64,000 bases of DNA from Stappia indica (lineage in GTDB: Bacteria > Pseudomonadota > Alphaproteobacteria > Rhizobiales > Stappiaceae), in the NCBI RefSeq assembly GCF_001696535.1, contig NZ_MBQE01000006.1:372001-436000 (forward strand). Reading direction: 5' to 3'. The position numbers were made by a program, and so were the translations under genes. Shown here piece by piece: positions 54,208-63,890 of the stretch. The notes under the pieces are model-generated. The model ran no database searches. It saw only the letters and a program-made list of their open reading frames with translations, and was not told the DNA's origin. The number at the start of each line of letters is the position of its first letter. Position 1 is the stretch's first letter.

Positions 54208-55257
54208 ATGACCAACAGACGCGACTTTCTGAAGAAGGCGGGCCTCGGCACCGTCGCCGCCGCCGGTGCCTCGACGCTGTCCGCCCCCGCCGTGCTCGGC
54301 CAGGCGCCGATCAAGTGGCGGTTGCAGACCTATGCGGGCGCCGCGCTCGCCGAGCACGTGATCAAGCCGCATATCGACGCCTTCAACAAGGCGGCCAACG
54401 GCCAGATGGAGATCGAGCTGTTCTTCGCCGACCAGCTGGTGCCGACGGGCGAGCTGTTCCGCGCCATGCAGCGCGGCACCATCGACGCGGTGCAGTCGGA
54501 TGACGATTCCATGGCCTCGCCGACGGAAGTGACCGTGTTCGGCGGCTATTTCCCCTTCGCCAGCCGCTACTCGCTGGACGTGCCGGTGCTGTTCAACCAG
54601 TACGGCCTGAAGGAGATCTGGGAAGAGGAATACGCCAAGGTCGGCGTCAAGCACATCTCCGCCGGCGCCTGGGACCCGTGCCACTTCGCCACCAAGGACC
54701 CGATCCGCAGCCTTGCCGACCTGAAGGGCAAGCGCGTCTTCACCTTCCCGACCGCCGGCCGCTTCCTGGCCCAGTTCGGCGTGGTGCCGGTGACGCTCCC
54801 GTGGGAGGACATCGAGGTTGCCATGCAGACCGGCGAGCTCGACGGCGTCGCCTGGTCGGGCATCACCGAGGACTACACGGTCGGCTGGGCCGACGTGACC
54901 AACTACTTCCTGACCAACAACATCTCCGGCGCCTGGGCCGGCTCGTTCTTTGCCAACATGGACAAGTGGAACGAGCTGCCGGATCATCTCAAGACCATGC
55001 TGCAGCTGGCCATGGATGCGTCCCACTATTACCGCCAGTGGTGGTACTGGGGCGGCGAGGCGAGCCTTCGCGTCAACGGCACCAAGATGGAGCTGACCTC
55101 GATCCCGGATGCCGAGTGGGCCACCGTCGAGGAGGCCGCCGTGAAGTTCTGGGACGAGATCGCGGCCGAGTCCGAGACCAAGGCGAAGGTCGTGGAGATC
55201 TTCAAGAAGTACAATTCCGACATGCAGAAGGCCGGGCGGCCCTACCGCTACACCTGA
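54208..55257 (+). CDS. dctP: TRAP substrate-binding protein (DctP family) with Tat signal and no canonical carboxylate Arg
   Basis: 349 residues. NRRDFLKKAGLGTVAAAGASTLSAPAVLG is a twin-arginine signal, so the protein is exported folded. The mature domain is DctP-like. In the ligand segment DLKGKRVFTFPTAG, F178 stands where carboxylate-binding members have Arg (R176 in the protein encoded at 3402), and the lower part is rich in aromatics (HYYRQWWYWGGEA). This fits an uncharged or cationic ligand such as an amine or amino alcohol. ATG 54208 follows GAGGGGAATGAGAC. It is 133 bases after dctM, with no terminator seen. Confidence 0.9.
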   Translation: MTNRRDFLKKAGLGTVAAAGASTLSAPAVLGQAPIKWRLQTYAGAALAEHVIKPHIDAFNKAANGQMEIELFFADQLVPTGELFRAMQRGTIDAVQSDDDSMASPTEVTVFGGYFPFASRYSLDVPVLFNQYGLKEIWEEEYAKVGVKHISAGAWDPCHFATKDPIRSLADLKGKRVFTFPTAGRFLAQFGVVPVTLPWEDIEVAMQTGELDGVAWSGITEDYTVGWADVTNYFLTNNISGAWAGSFFANMDKWNELPDHLKTMLQLAMDASHYYRQWWYWGGEASLRVNGTKMELTSIPDAEWATVEEAAVKFWDEIAAESETKAKVVEIFKKYNSDMQKAGRPYRYT

Positions 55258-55339
55258 TGCCGGCGGGCCGGGGCGGCGTTCGCCGCTCCGGCTCTCCCGT
55301 TTCCGACCGCGCCCGCGCTTTCGCCCCGCTTAACCGACA

Positions 55340-56719
55340 ATGATGGTTCCAATGGCTGGCAATCTTTCTTTCGACGCTCTCAAGGCCGCCGTCGCCGACG
55401 GTGCCATCGATACGGTGCTGGTCTGCGCCGTCGACATGCAGGGCCGCCTGATGGGCAAGCGCTTTCATGCGCGCAACTTCATCGAACACTCCTTCGAGGA
55501 GACCCATTGCTGCAACTACCTGCTGGCGACGGACCTCGAGATGTACACGGTCGAAGGCTATGCCGCGACCAGCTGGGCCGGCGGCTACGGCGATTATGTG
55601 ATGAAGCCGGACCTTTCGACCCTGCGCCCCGTGCCCTGGCTGGACGGCACGGCGATGGTGCTGTGCGACGTGCTCGACCATCACCACCACGAGGCGGTGC
55701 CGCATTCGCCGCGCGCGCTGCTCAAGGGTCAGATCGCCCGTCTCGATGCCATGGGCCTCGAGGCCAAGATGGCAACGGAGCTGGAGTTCTTCCTGTTCGA
55801 GAAGAGCTTCGACGACATCCGCCGCTCGGGCTTCCGCGATCTGGAGCCGATCTCCGCCTATAACGAGGATTACCATATCCTCCAGACCACCAAGGAAGAG
55901 GAGGTGATGCGCCCGATCCGCAATCACCTCTATGCCGCGGGCATCCCGGTGGAGAATTCCAAGGGCGAGGCCGAGGCCGGCCAGGAGGAGCTGAACATCC
56001 GCTATGCGGATCCGCTCGCCTGCGCCGATCACCACACCATCGCCAAGCATGCGACCAAGGAGATCGCCTGGCAGCACGGCCGCGCGGTGACCTTCATGCC
56101 GAAATGGCATCATGCCCGCGTCGGTTCCTCGTCCCATGTGCATCAGTCGCTGTGGAAGAAGGACGGCACCAGCGCCTTCTTCGATGCGGATGCCCAGCAC
56201 GGCATGTCGCAGCTGATGCACCACTACATGGCCGGCCTGATCCGCTACGCTCCGGATTACACCTGGTTCCTGGCGCCCTATGTGAACAGCTACAAGCGGT
56301 TCCAGAAGGGCACCTTCGCGCCGACCAAGACCGCATGGTCGGTCGACAACCGCACCGCCGGCTTCCGGCTTTGCGGCGAGAACACGAAGGGCGTGCGCGT
56401 CGAATGCCGCATCGGCGGCTCGGACCTCAACCCGTATCTGGCTCTCGCCGTGCAGCTTGCGGCCGGCATCCGGGGCATCGAGGAGAAGCTGGAACTGGAG
56501 GCGCCGGTGACCGGTGATCTCTATCAGTCGCGCCGGCTGAAGGAGATCCCGCGCACGTTGCGTGCGGCGACGGAGACCCTGCGCAAGTCGAAGATGCTGC
56601 GCGAGGCCTTCGGCGATGCGGTGATCGACCATTACGTCCGTGCGGCGGAATGGGAGCAGGAGGAATTCGACCGCGTGGTGACCGATTACGAGCTGGCCCG
56701 CGGCTTCGAGCGCAGTTGA
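55340..56719 (+). CDS. Glutamine-synthetase-like gamma-glutamyl ligase (PuuA/GlnA4-like)
   Basis: 459 residues, GS catalytic fold. MATELEFFLFE, GEAEAGQEELNIRYADPL, KWHHARVGSSSHVHQSLW and RVECRIGGSDLNPYLALA give the metal and ATP site residues of the family. The N-terminal part (DTVLVCAVDMQGRLMGKRFHARNF) is that of GS-like enzymes that glutamylate amines rather than ammonia (PuuA for putrescine, IpuC for isopropylamine, GlnA4 for ethanolamine). Together with the ALDH, ADH and amidohydrolase genes it suggests gamma-glutamylation of an imported amino alcohol. The exact start among ATG 55340, 55343 and 55352 is uncertain. Confidence 0.88.
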   Translation: MMVPMAGNLSFDALKAAVADGAIDTVLVCAVDMQGRLMGKRFHARNFIEHSFEETHCCNYLLATDLEMYTVEGYAATSWAGGYGDYVMKPDLSTLRPVPWLDGTAMVLCDVLDHHHHEAVPHSPRALLKGQIARLDAMGLEAKMATELEFFLFEKSFDDIRRSGFRDLEPISAYNEDYHILQTTKEEEVMRPIRNHLYAAGIPVENSKGEAEAGQEELNIRYADPLACADHHTIAKHATKEIAWQHGRAVTFMPKWHHARVGSSSHVHQSLWKKDGTSAFFDADAQHGMSQLMHHYMAGLIRYAPDYTWFLAPYVNSYKRFQKGTFAPTKTAWSVDNRTAGFRLCGENTKGVRVECRIGGSDLNPYLALAVQLAAGIRGIEEKLELEAPVTGDLYQSRRLKEIPRTLRAATETLRKSKMLREAFGDAVIDHYVRAAEWEQEEFDRVVTDYELARGFERS

Positions 56720-56725
56720 GGACTT

Positions 56726-56745
56726 CGGCCCGCGACAGCGGGCCG
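56726..56745 (+). other. Intercistronic hairpin between the ligase and ALDH genes
   Basis: CGGCCCGC (56726-56733) pairs with GCGGGCCG (56738-56745) around GACA. There is no T-run, so it is more likely an mRNA-stability or attenuation element than a terminator. Confidence 0.5.
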
Positions 56746-56815
56746 GATCCGCTTGGAATATCTTGCAAACATGCAGAGGCGGGCCGTCTGTGCGGACCTG
56801 CCCGAAAGGTGTGAC

Positions 56816-58204
56816 ATGTCCGACGTGATCAAGCTGATTTCCCCGGTCGACGGCTCCGTCTATGCGGAGCGTCCCGTGGCGAGTGCTGCCGAGATCGACC
56901 AGGCCGTGGCCGAGGCCCGGGCCGCGCAGGCTGCCTGGGCGGCCACTCCGCTCTCCGAGCGCTGTTCGGCTGTGCTGGCCGCCGTTGCCGCGCTCGAGGC
57001 GATGAACGACGAGATCGTGCCCGAGCTTGCCTGGCAGATGGGGCGCCCGGTGCGCTATGGCGGCGAGAAGGGCGGCACGCGCGAGCGCACCGACTACATG
57101 GTCAAGATCGCCGAGGAGTCGCTCCGGGCCCGCCACCATACGGACCGTCCGGGCTTCACCCGCTACGTGCGGCCGGAGCCGCTCGGCATCGTCATGGTCA
57201 TCGCGCCGTGGAACTATCCGTTCATGACGGCGATCAACACCATCGTTCCGGCGCTGATCGCCGGCAACGTGGTGGTCCTCAAGCACGCCGCGCAGACGCT
57301 GCTGGTCGGCGAGCGGCTCGACAAGGCGTTCAAGGCGGCGGGCCTGCCCAAGGGTGTCTTCCGCAACATCGTGCTGAACCACGGCCAGACCGAGGCGCTG
57401 CTCGGTTCGGGCCGCATCGACCACATCAACTTCACCGGCTCGGTCGCCGGCGGCCGCGCCATCGAGAAGGCGGCGGCCGGCACCTTCGCCACGCTCGGCC
57501 TGGAGCTCGGCGGCAAGGACCCGGCCTATGTCCGCGAGGACGCCGACGTCGCCTTCGCGGTCGAGAACCTGGCTGATGGCGCCTTCTACAATTCCGGCCA
57601 GTGCTGCTGCGGCATCGAGCGCGTCTATGTGCACGAGAAGCACTATGACGCGGTGGTCGAGGGTCTGGCTGCCGCCGCCTCCGCCTACACGCTCGGCAAT
57701 CCGCTCGACGAGGCGACGACGCTCGGCCCGATGGCACAGGCGCGCTTTGCCGCCCATGTGCGCGAGCAGACCGCCGAGGCGCTGCGCAAGGGCGCGAAAA
57801 CCCTGGTCGACCGCGCCCGCTTCCCGCAGGACAAGGAAGGCACGCCCTACCTGATGCCGCAGGTGCTGGTCGACGTTGATCACCAGATGTCGGTGATGCG
57901 CGAGGAGAGCTTCGGCCCGGTCGTCGGCGTGATGAAGGTGCGCTCCGACGAGGAAGCCATCGCCCTGATGAACGACAGCCCCTACGGCCTGACCGCCTCG
58001 GTCTGGACCGCCGACGAAGAGGCCGCCATCGCCATCGGCGACCGCGTGGAGACCGGCACGATCTTCATGAACCGCTGCGACTATCTCGACCCGGCCCTGG
58101 TGTGGACCGGCGTCAAGGACACCGGCAAGGGCGCCGCCCTGTCGGAAATCGGATACCTGTCGCTGACGCGGCCGAAGTCCTTCCACCTGCGCGCCCGCTC
58201 GTAA
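56816..58204 (+). CDS. NAD(P)-dependent aldehyde dehydrogenase
   Basis: 462 residues. The active-site Glu lies in LELGGKDPAYV (near 230) and the nucleophile is C264 in NSGQCCCGIERV; APWNYPFMTAIN is the coenzyme region. ATG 56816 is preceded by GAAAGGTG; an upstream frame from 56753 lacks conservation. In context it would oxidise the gamma-glutamyl amino aldehyde made by the next gene product to the acid. Other aldehydes are possible. Confidence 0.92.
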   Translation: MSDVIKLISPVDGSVYAERPVASAAEIDQAVAEARAAQAAWAATPLSERCSAVLAAVAALEAMNDEIVPELAWQMGRPVRYGGEKGGTRERTDYMVKIAEESLRARHHTDRPGFTRYVRPEPLGIVMVIAPWNYPFMTAINTIVPALIAGNVVVLKHAAQTLLVGERLDKAFKAAGLPKGVFRNIVLNHGQTEALLGSGRIDHINFTGSVAGGRAIEKAAAGTFATLGLELGGKDPAYVREDADVAFAVENLADGAFYNSGQCCCGIERVYVHEKHYDAVVEGLAAAASAYTLGNPLDEATTLGPMAQARFAAHVREQTAEALRKGAKTLVDRARFPQDKEGTPYLMPQVLVDVDHQMSVMREESFGPVVGVMKVRSDEEAIALMNDSPYGLTASVWTADEEAAIAIGDRVETGTIFMNRCDYLDPALVWTGVKDTGKGAALSEIGYLSLTRPKSFHLRARS

Positions 58205-58249
58205 GGGCGCGCAGACCTCCCCGCTTCGCTTTCCTTCCTTTCAGGATCC

Positions 58250-59419
58250 ATGGACATGACCACCACCCCGTCCGCCAACTGGAACTACCCGACCTCCGTG
58301 CGCTTCGGCGCCGGCCGCATCAAGGAGCTCGGCAAGTGCGCCGCGCTGCTCGGCATGAAGCGTCCGCTGCTGGTCACGGACCCGGGCCTTGCCCGCCTGC
58401 CGATGACCGCGAACGCGCTGGAGCTGCTGCGCCAGGCCGGCCTGGAGCCGGACATCTTCAGCGACATCAAGCCGAATCCGACCGCGTCCAACGTCGAGGC
58501 AGGCGTTGCCGCCTATCGCGCCGGCGGTCATGACGGCGTCATCGCCTTCGGCGGCGGGTCCGGTCTCGACGCGGGCAAGGTCATCGCCTTCATGGCCGGC
58601 CAGACCCGGCCGATGTGGGACTTCGAGGACATCGGCGACTGGTGGACCCGCGCCGATCCGGACGGCATCGCGCCGATCCTCGCCGTGCCGACCACCGCCG
58701 GCACCGGTTCCGAGGTCGGCCGCGCCGGCGTCATCACCAACGAGGAAACCCATACCAAGAAGGTCATCTTCCATCCGAAGATGCTGCCCGGCATCGTCAT
58801 CTGCGATCCCGAGCTGACCGTCGGCATGCCGCGCTACTTCACCGTCGGCACCGGCATGGACGCCCTCGCCCACTGCCTAGAGGCCTATTCCTCCACCTTC
58901 TACCACCCGATGGGCGACGGCATCGCCGTCGAGGGCATGCGCCTCGTCTTCGAGAACCTGAAGCGCGTCGCCGAGACGCCGGACGACCTCGTGGCCCGCG
59001 GTCACATGATGTCGGCCGCCGCCATGGGCGCGGTCGCCTTCCAGAAGGGCCTCGGCGCCATCCATGCGCTGTCCCATCCGGTCGGCGCCCTGTACGACAC
59101 CCATCACGGCATGACCAACGCGGTCTTCATGCCCTATGTGCTGGACTTCAACCGCTCGGCCATCGCCACCAAGATCGACCGGCTCGCCGGCTATCTCGGC
59201 ATTTCCGGCGGCTTCGACGGTTTCCTGCAGGCGGTGCTCGACCTGCGCACCGCGCTGGACGTGCCGCATACGCTGGACGGGCTGAAGGTCGACGGTGCCA
59301 AGGCCGCGAAGATCGCCGAAATGGCCATCGTCGATCCGACCGCCGGCGGCAATCCGATCGAGCTGACCCTCGAGGGCGCGGCCGAGATCTTCGACGCGGC
59401 GCTGACCGGCCGTCTCTGA
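58250..59419 (+). CDS. Iron-containing alcohol dehydrogenase
   Basis: 389 residues, group [26 protein letters not shown] is the NAD motif (GGGSxxDxxK), [16 protein letters not shown] the second signature, and the metal ligands fall in [14 protein letters not shown] and [24 protein letters not shown] 58250 follows TTCAGGATCC. Probably oxidises the hydroxyl of a glutamylated amino alcohol. It is the last gene of the cluster; a short hairpin follows at 59430-59447. Confidence 0.93.
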   Translation: MDMTTTPSANWNYPTSVRFGAGRIKELGKCAALLGMKRPLLVTDPGLARLPMTANALELLRQAGLEPDIFSDIKPNPTASNVEAGVAAYRAGGHDGVIAFGGGSGLDAGKVIAFMAGQTRPMWDFEDIGDWWTRADPDGIAPILAVPTTAGTGSEVGRAGVITNEETHTKKVIFHPKMLPGIVICDPELTVGMPRYFTVGTGMDALAHCLEAYSSTFYHPMGDGIAVEGMRLVFENLKRVAETPDDLVARGHMMSAAAMGAVAFQKGLGAIHALSHPVGALYDTHHGMTNAVFMPYVLDFNRSAIATKIDRLAGYLGISGGFDGFLQAVLDLRTALDVPHTLDGLKVDGAKAAKIAEMAIVDPTAGGNPIELTLEGAAEIFDAALTGRL

Positions 59420-59429
59420 AGACGCGCCG

Positions 59430-59447
59430 CCGGCTGTCGCCGGCGCT
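59430..59447 (+). terminator. Weak hairpin after the alcohol dehydrogenase gene
   Basis: CGCCGGC and GCCGGCG pair around TGTC and are followed by CTTTG. A second hairpin (AGGGGG/CCCCCT near 59474-59493) lies before trpA. Neither has a long T-run. The gap 59420-59603 shows no gene and must contain the trpA promoter if trpA is not read from upstream. Confidence 0.4.
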
Positions 59448-59603
59448 TTGCCGATTGGCTTTCGCCAATTGACAGGGGGGCACTCCGCCCCCTACATCCC
59501 CACTGGCTTTCGCGGGCATGAACGGCCTGCGGAAGCCGCGAGCGGCCGGCCTCGACGGCAGGCCGGCGCCGGCAAGACAGATGACAGGGTGGGACCGGGC
59601 AAG

Positions 59604-60434
59604 ATGAGTGACACGCGGATCGACCGCCGCTTCGCGGCATTGCAGGCGGCGAACCGTCCGGCGCTGGTGACCTTCGTCACCGCTGGCGACCCGGACCTTG
59701 CCACCTCCCAGGCGATCCTCGATGCGCTGCCGGCCGCCGGTGCCGACGTCATCGAGCTCGGCATGCCCTTTTCAGATCCCATGGCCGAAGGCATTCCGGT
59801 GCAGCTCGCCAACCAGCGCGCGCTGGCTGCCGGACAGACCATGGACAAGACGCTGGACATGGTGCGCGCCTTCCGCCGCCACGACCAGGACACGCCCATC
59901 GTGCTGATGGGCTATTACAACCCGATCTACGTGCGCGATCCCGCCGTTTTCGTTAAGACGGCGGTCGAGGCGGGCGTCGACGGGCTGATTATCGTCGATA
60001 TCCCGCCGGAGGCCGACGACGAGCTTTGCCTGCCGGCCATGGCTGCGGGCCTCAACTTCATCCGCCTGACGACGCCGACCACCGACGACAAGCGCCTGCC
60101 GGCCGTTCTCGCCAACACGTCGGGTTTCGTCTATTACGTATCGGTGACCGGCATCACCGGTGCCACCATCGCCAACCGCGACCGGGTGACCGAGGCGGTC
60201 CGCCGCATCAAGCGCCATACCGCGCTGCCCGTGGCGGTCGGCTTCGGCGTCAAGACGGCGGAGGATGCCGAGGTGATCGGCCGCGACGCCGATGGCGTCG
60301 TCGTCGGATCGGTGCTGGTGGAAGCGGTGCGCACGAGCCTCGACGGCGAGGGCCGGGCGACGGATGCGACGGTCGAGGCGGTGGCCTCGGTGGTGCGTTC
60401 GCTCGCCGAGGGTGTTGCCCGGGCCCGCGGCTGA
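59604..60434 (+). CDS. trpA: Tryptophan synthase alpha chain
   Basis: 276 residues, TIM barrel. [55 protein letters not shown] holds the catalytic Glu and Asp, and [14 protein letters not shown] with [13 protein letters not shown] forms the phosphate site. It cleaves indole-3-glycerol phosphate to indole, which passes to TrpB. ATG 59604 is chosen; an upstream frame from 59448 is unconserved. It is followed by accD and folC as in relatives, but its usual upstream neighbours trpF and trpB lie at the other end of the window. Confidence 0.96.
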   Translation: MSDTRIDRRFAALQAANRPALVTFVTAGDPDLATSQAILDALPAAGADVIELGMPFSDPMAEGIPVQLANQRALAAGQTMDKTLDMVRAFRRHDQDTPIVLMGYYNPIYVRDPAVFVKTAVEAGVDGLIIVDIPPEADDELCLPAMAAGLNFIRLTTPTTDDKRLPAVLANTSGFVYYVSVTGITGATIANRDRVTEAVRRIKRHTALPVAVGFGVKTAEDAEVIGRDADGVVVGSVLVEAVRTSLDGEGRATDATVEAVASVVRSLAEGVARARG

Positions 60435-60489
60435 GCCGCATCGGCCGCGTGACGGCCGGGAACATGCAAGACAACGGACGGTATCTGCC

Positions 60490-61473
60490 TTGAACTGGAT
60501 CAACAACGTCGTTCGCCCGAAGATTCGTGGCCTGCTGCAGAAGCGGGACGTGCCGGAGAACCTCTGGATCAAGTGCCCCGAGACCGGCGAGATGGTCTTC
60601 CATCGCGATCTCGAGGCGAACCAGTGGGTGGTGCCGAATTCGGGTCACCACATGCGGATTTCCGGCACGCGCCGGCTCGAGCTGTTCTTCGACGACGGCT
60701 CCTTCGAGAAGGTGAAGACCCCCGAGGTCGTCGCCGACCCGCTAAAGTTCCGCGACGAGAAGCGCTACACCGACCGCATGCGCGATGCCCGGGCAAAGAC
60801 CGGCCTCGATGATGCCGTGACGGTGGCCACCGGCAAGCTGCGCGGCATGGACATGACCGCCGCGGTGCAGGACTTCGCCTTCATGGGCGGTTCCCTCGGC
60901 ATGGCTGCCGGCGAGGCGGTGCTTACCGGCATGCAGACCGCCGTGGCGCGCAAGACGCCCTTCGTGCTCTTCGTCGCCTCGGGCGGCGCGCGCATGCAGG
61001 AAGGCATCCTGTCCCTGATGCAGATGCCCCGCACCACGGTCGGCGTGCAGATGCTGCGCGATGCGGGCCTGCCCTACATCGTCGTCTTCACCAACCCGAC
61101 GACCGGCGGCGTGACCGCGTCCTACGCAATGCTGGGCGACGTGCACATGGCCGAGCCGGGCGCGCTGATCGGCTTTGCCGGCCCCCGCGTCATCGAGCAG
61201 ACCATCCGCGAGAAGCTCCCCGAGGGGTTCCAGCGCTCCGAATACCTGCTCGACCACGGCATGGTCGACATGGTCGTGCATCGTCACAAGCTGCCCGAGA
61301 CCATCGCCCGCGTCTGCTCGATCCTGATGAAGGCCGAGGTCAGCCTGCCGGACGAGGAAGAGCTGATGGCGTCGCCGCGTGCGGCCGAAGAGGCCAAGGT
61401 CTCGCCGGAACTTGTCCATGGCGGCGAAGCCTCTTCCGGCGGCGGTAGCGACAGCGGCGGCGAAAGCCACTAG
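60490..61473 (+). CDS. accD: Acetyl-CoA carboxylase carboxyltransferase beta subunit
   Basis: 327 residues from TTG 60490 ([19 protein letters not shown], the standard N-terminus of alphaproteobacterial AccD). It transfers the carboxyl group from biotin to acetyl-CoA with Acc[44 protein letters not shown] is the crotonase-fold core. The N-terminal zinc-ribbon positions read [21 protein letters not shown] and [11 protein letters not shown], leaving one Cys of four. The acidic, Ser/Gly-rich C-terminus is non-conserved. Confidence 0.95.
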   Translation: MNWINNVVRPKIRGLLQKRDVPENLWIKCPETGEMVFHRDLEANQWVVPNSGHHMRISGTRRLELFFDDGSFEKVKTPEVVADPLKFRDEKRYTDRMRDARAKTGLDDAVTVATGKLRGMDMTAAVQDFAFMGGSLGMAAGEAVLTGMQTAVARKTPFVLFVASGGARMQEGILSLMQMPRTTVGVQMLRDAGLPYIVVFTNPTTGGVTASYAMLGDVHMAEPGALIGFAGPRVIEQTIREKLPEGFQRSEYLLDHGMVDMVVHRHKLPETIARVCSILMKAEVSLPDEEELMASPRAAEEAKVSPELVHGGEASSGGGSDSGGESH

Positions 61474-61594
61474 TCGGGCTGTCGCAGGCGCGACACGGGC
61501 GGACGCAGCCGGGGTGCCGCGTCTCGCCAATATCCCGTAACCATGAGGGCTGCTGCAGCCGCGCGACGCTTTGTGCGGCAGGACGGGCAGGACA

Positions 61595-62905
61595 ATGGAC
61601 CAGATAACCGCGATCCTCGACCGACTTCTGGCGCTGCATCCGCGCGAGATCGACCTGTCGCTCGGCCGCATGGAGCGTCTGCTCGATGCGCTGGGACGGC
61701 CGCAGGACCGCCTGCCGCCGCTCGTCCACATCGCCGGCACCAACGGCAAGGGCTCCACCACCGCCTTCATGCGGGCGATCCTGGAGGCCGCAGGCCTCAA
61801 GGTGCATGTCTACACCTCCCCGCATCTGGTGTCCTTCAACGAGCGCATCCGCCTTGCCGGCCGCATCGTTTCCGATGCGCGGCTGATCGAGGCGCTGGAC
61901 ACCTGCGAACAGGCGAATGCGGGTGCGGAGATCACCTTCTTCGAGGTCACCACCGCTGCGGCCCTGCTGCTCTTCGCCGAGGAGCCGGCGGACGTGCTGC
62001 TGCTCGAGGTCGGCCTTGGCGGGCGGCTCGACGCGACCAATGTCGTCGATGCGCCCCTGGCCGCCACGATCACGCCGCTGTCGATGGATCACGAGCGCTA
62101 TCTCGGCGAGACGCTGGCCGACATCGCGGCGGAGAAGGCCGGCATCATCAAGCGCGGCTGCCCGGTTGTCATCGCGCCGCAGCCGGACGAGGCGCTGGAG
62201 GTGATCTCGCGCATCGCCGCGCGCCTCGGCGCGCCGCTTCAGGTTTTCGGGCAGGATTTCACCGCTTTCGAGGAAAACGGCCGTCTCGTCTACCAGGACG
62301 AGGAGGGGCTGATGGACCTGCCGCTGCCGCGCCTGTTCGGCCGGCACCAGATCGTCAATGCGGCCATGGCCATCGCCTCGCTGCGCGCCGCAGGCCGTCT
62401 GCCGGCGGTCGAGGCCGTCGAGGCCGGGCTCGTGACGGTCGACTGGCCGGGCCGCATGCAGCCGCTGACGGAGGGTCCGCTCCTTGAGCTGTGCCCGCCG
62501 GGCAGCGAGCTCTGGCTCGACGGTGGCCACAACCCGGGCGCCGGGATCACCATTGCCGAGGTGATGGCGGAGCAGGAGGAGCGCCGCCCGCGGCCGCTCT
62601 ATCTCGTCTCGGGCATGCTCAAGACTAAGGATCCGGTCGGCTTCTTCCGCCCGTTTGCAGGGCTTGCCCGTGAAGTCGCCTGCGTGCCGCTGACGACCAC
62701 CGATGCCGGCCGCGACCCGTCCTGTCTTGCCGGTTCCGCGCGCGAAGCCGGCCTTGCCGCCGATGCCCATGGCTCGCTCTCGGACGCGCTTGCGCATGTG
62801 CGCGAGAAGGCCGCCGGCGACGAGGTGCCGCCGCGCATCCTGATCTGCGGGTCGCTTTATCTTGCCGGAGAGGTTCTGGCCCGCAACGGCATGAAGCCGG
62901 TCTAA
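61595..62905 (+). CDS. folC: Bifunctional folylpolyglutamate synthase/dihydrofolate synthase
   Basis: 436 residues, Mur-ligase-like. The P-loop HIAGTNGKGSTTAFMRAILEAAG, LEVGLGGRLDATNVV, TITPLSMDHERYLGETLADIAAEKAGIIK and LWLDGGHNPGAG are all in place. It adds glutamate to dihydropteroate and folates. ATG 61595 follows CAGGACA; an in-frame start at 61571 is less likely. It lies 121 bases after accD and converges with coaA (10-base gap). Confidence 0.95.
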   Translation: MDQITAILDRLLALHPREIDLSLGRMERLLDALGRPQDRLPPLVHIAGTNGKGSTTAFMRAILEAAGLKVHVYTSPHLVSFNERIRLAGRIVSDARLIEALDTCEQANAGAEITFFEVTTAAALLLFAEEPADVLLLEVGLGGRLDATNVVDAPLAATITPLSMDHERYLGETLADIAAEKAGIIKRGCPVVIAPQPDEALEVISRIAARLGAPLQVFGQDFTAFEENGRLVYQDEEGLMDLPLPRLFGRHQIVNAAMAIASLRAAGRLPAVEAVEAGLVTVDWPGRMQPLTEGPLLELCPPGSELWLDGGHNPGAGITIAEVMAEQEERRPRPLYLVSGMLKTKDPVGFFRPFAGLAREVACVPLTTTDAGRDPSCLAGSAREAGLAADAHGSLSDALAHVREKAAGDEVPPRILICGSLYLAGEVLARNGMKPV

Positions 62906-62915
62906 GGCCGCCTGC

Positions 62916-63890
62916 TCACAGCTTGCGCAGCCGTACTTCGTTGATGGCGTGGGTATCGGCCTTGCGCAGGATCAGGTCGGCGCGCGGGCGCGTCGGCAGG
63001 ATGTTTTCCCGCAGGTTCACCAGGTTGATCTCGTTCCACAACCCTTCGGCGATGGCCAGCGCCTCGTCGTCGCCCACCTTCGAATACTTGTTGAAGTAGG
63101 AGCCGGGATCGCGGAAGGCGGTCTCGCGCAGCCGCATGAAGCGCGACACGTACCACTCGTGCAGCACGTCCTCCTCCGCGTCGATATAGATCGAGAAGTC
63201 GAAGAAGTCGGAAACGAAGGGCACTTCCTTGCCGTCGCGCGGCAGATTGGTCGTCTGCAGGACGTTCAGCCCTTCGAGGATCAGGATGTCCGGCCGGTCG
63301 ACGGTCACGAACTGCCCCGGCATCACGTCGTAGTAGAAGTGGGAATAGACCGGCGCGCGCACATGCCGCCGCCCCGCCTTCAGATCCGACAGAAACTTCA
63401 GCAGCGTCGCGCGGTCGTAGCTCTCGGGAAAGCCCTTGCGCCGCATCAGCCCTTCCGATTCCAGCACCGCATTGGGGTAGAGGAAGCCGTCGGTTGTCAC
63501 GAGATCGACCTTCGGGCTTGCCGGCCAGCGGGCCAGCAGCGCCTGCAACAGGCGCGCCGTCGTCGACTTGCCGACCGCGACCGAGCCGGCGATGCCGATG
63601 ACGAAGGGGTTCTTGACGTCGTTTCGACCGAGAAAGCGCGAGGTGGCGCGGTGCAGCTGCTGGGTCGCCTCCACGTAATAGGCAAGCAGCCGAGACAGCG
63701 GCAGCAGGATCGATTCCACCTGGCCGATGGAGACCGGGTCGTTGAGCGACTGCAGGCGCCGGACCTCCGTCGCCGTCAGCGTCATCGGTGTATCGGCCCT
63801 GAGCTTTGCCCATTCTGCCTCGGTAAAGACCCGGTAGGGCGACAGATCGTCCTCAGTGAACCTGTTGAGGCTGTGTTCCATGGCGACCAT
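62916..63890 (-). CDS. coaA: Pantothenate kinase (type I)
   Basis: 324 residues, P-loop kinase for the first step of coenzyme A synthesis. [23 protein letters not shown] is the nucleotide site, and [28 protein letters not shown] and ILEGLNVLQ match CoaA. ATG 63890 has GAGGA upstream; ATG 63881 is an alternative. In related genomes hisE lies upstream in the same direction; the window ends before that can be confirmed. Confidence 0.95.
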   Translation of the reverse strand: MVAMEHSLNRFTEDDLSPYRVFTEAEWAKLRADTPMTLTATEVRRLQSLNDPVSIGQVESILLPLSRLLAYYVEATQQLHRATSRFLGRNDVKNPFVIGIAGSVAVGKSTTARLLQALLARWPASPKVDLVTTDGFLYPNAVLESEGLMRRKGFPESYDRATLLKFLSDLKAGRRHVRAPVYSHFYYDVMPGQFVTVDRPDILILEGLNVLQTTNLPRDGKEVPFVSDFFDFSIYIDAEEDVLHEWYVSRFMRLRETAFRDPGSYFNKYSKVGDDEALAIAEGLWNEINLVNLRENILPTRPRADLILRKADTHAINEVRLRKL

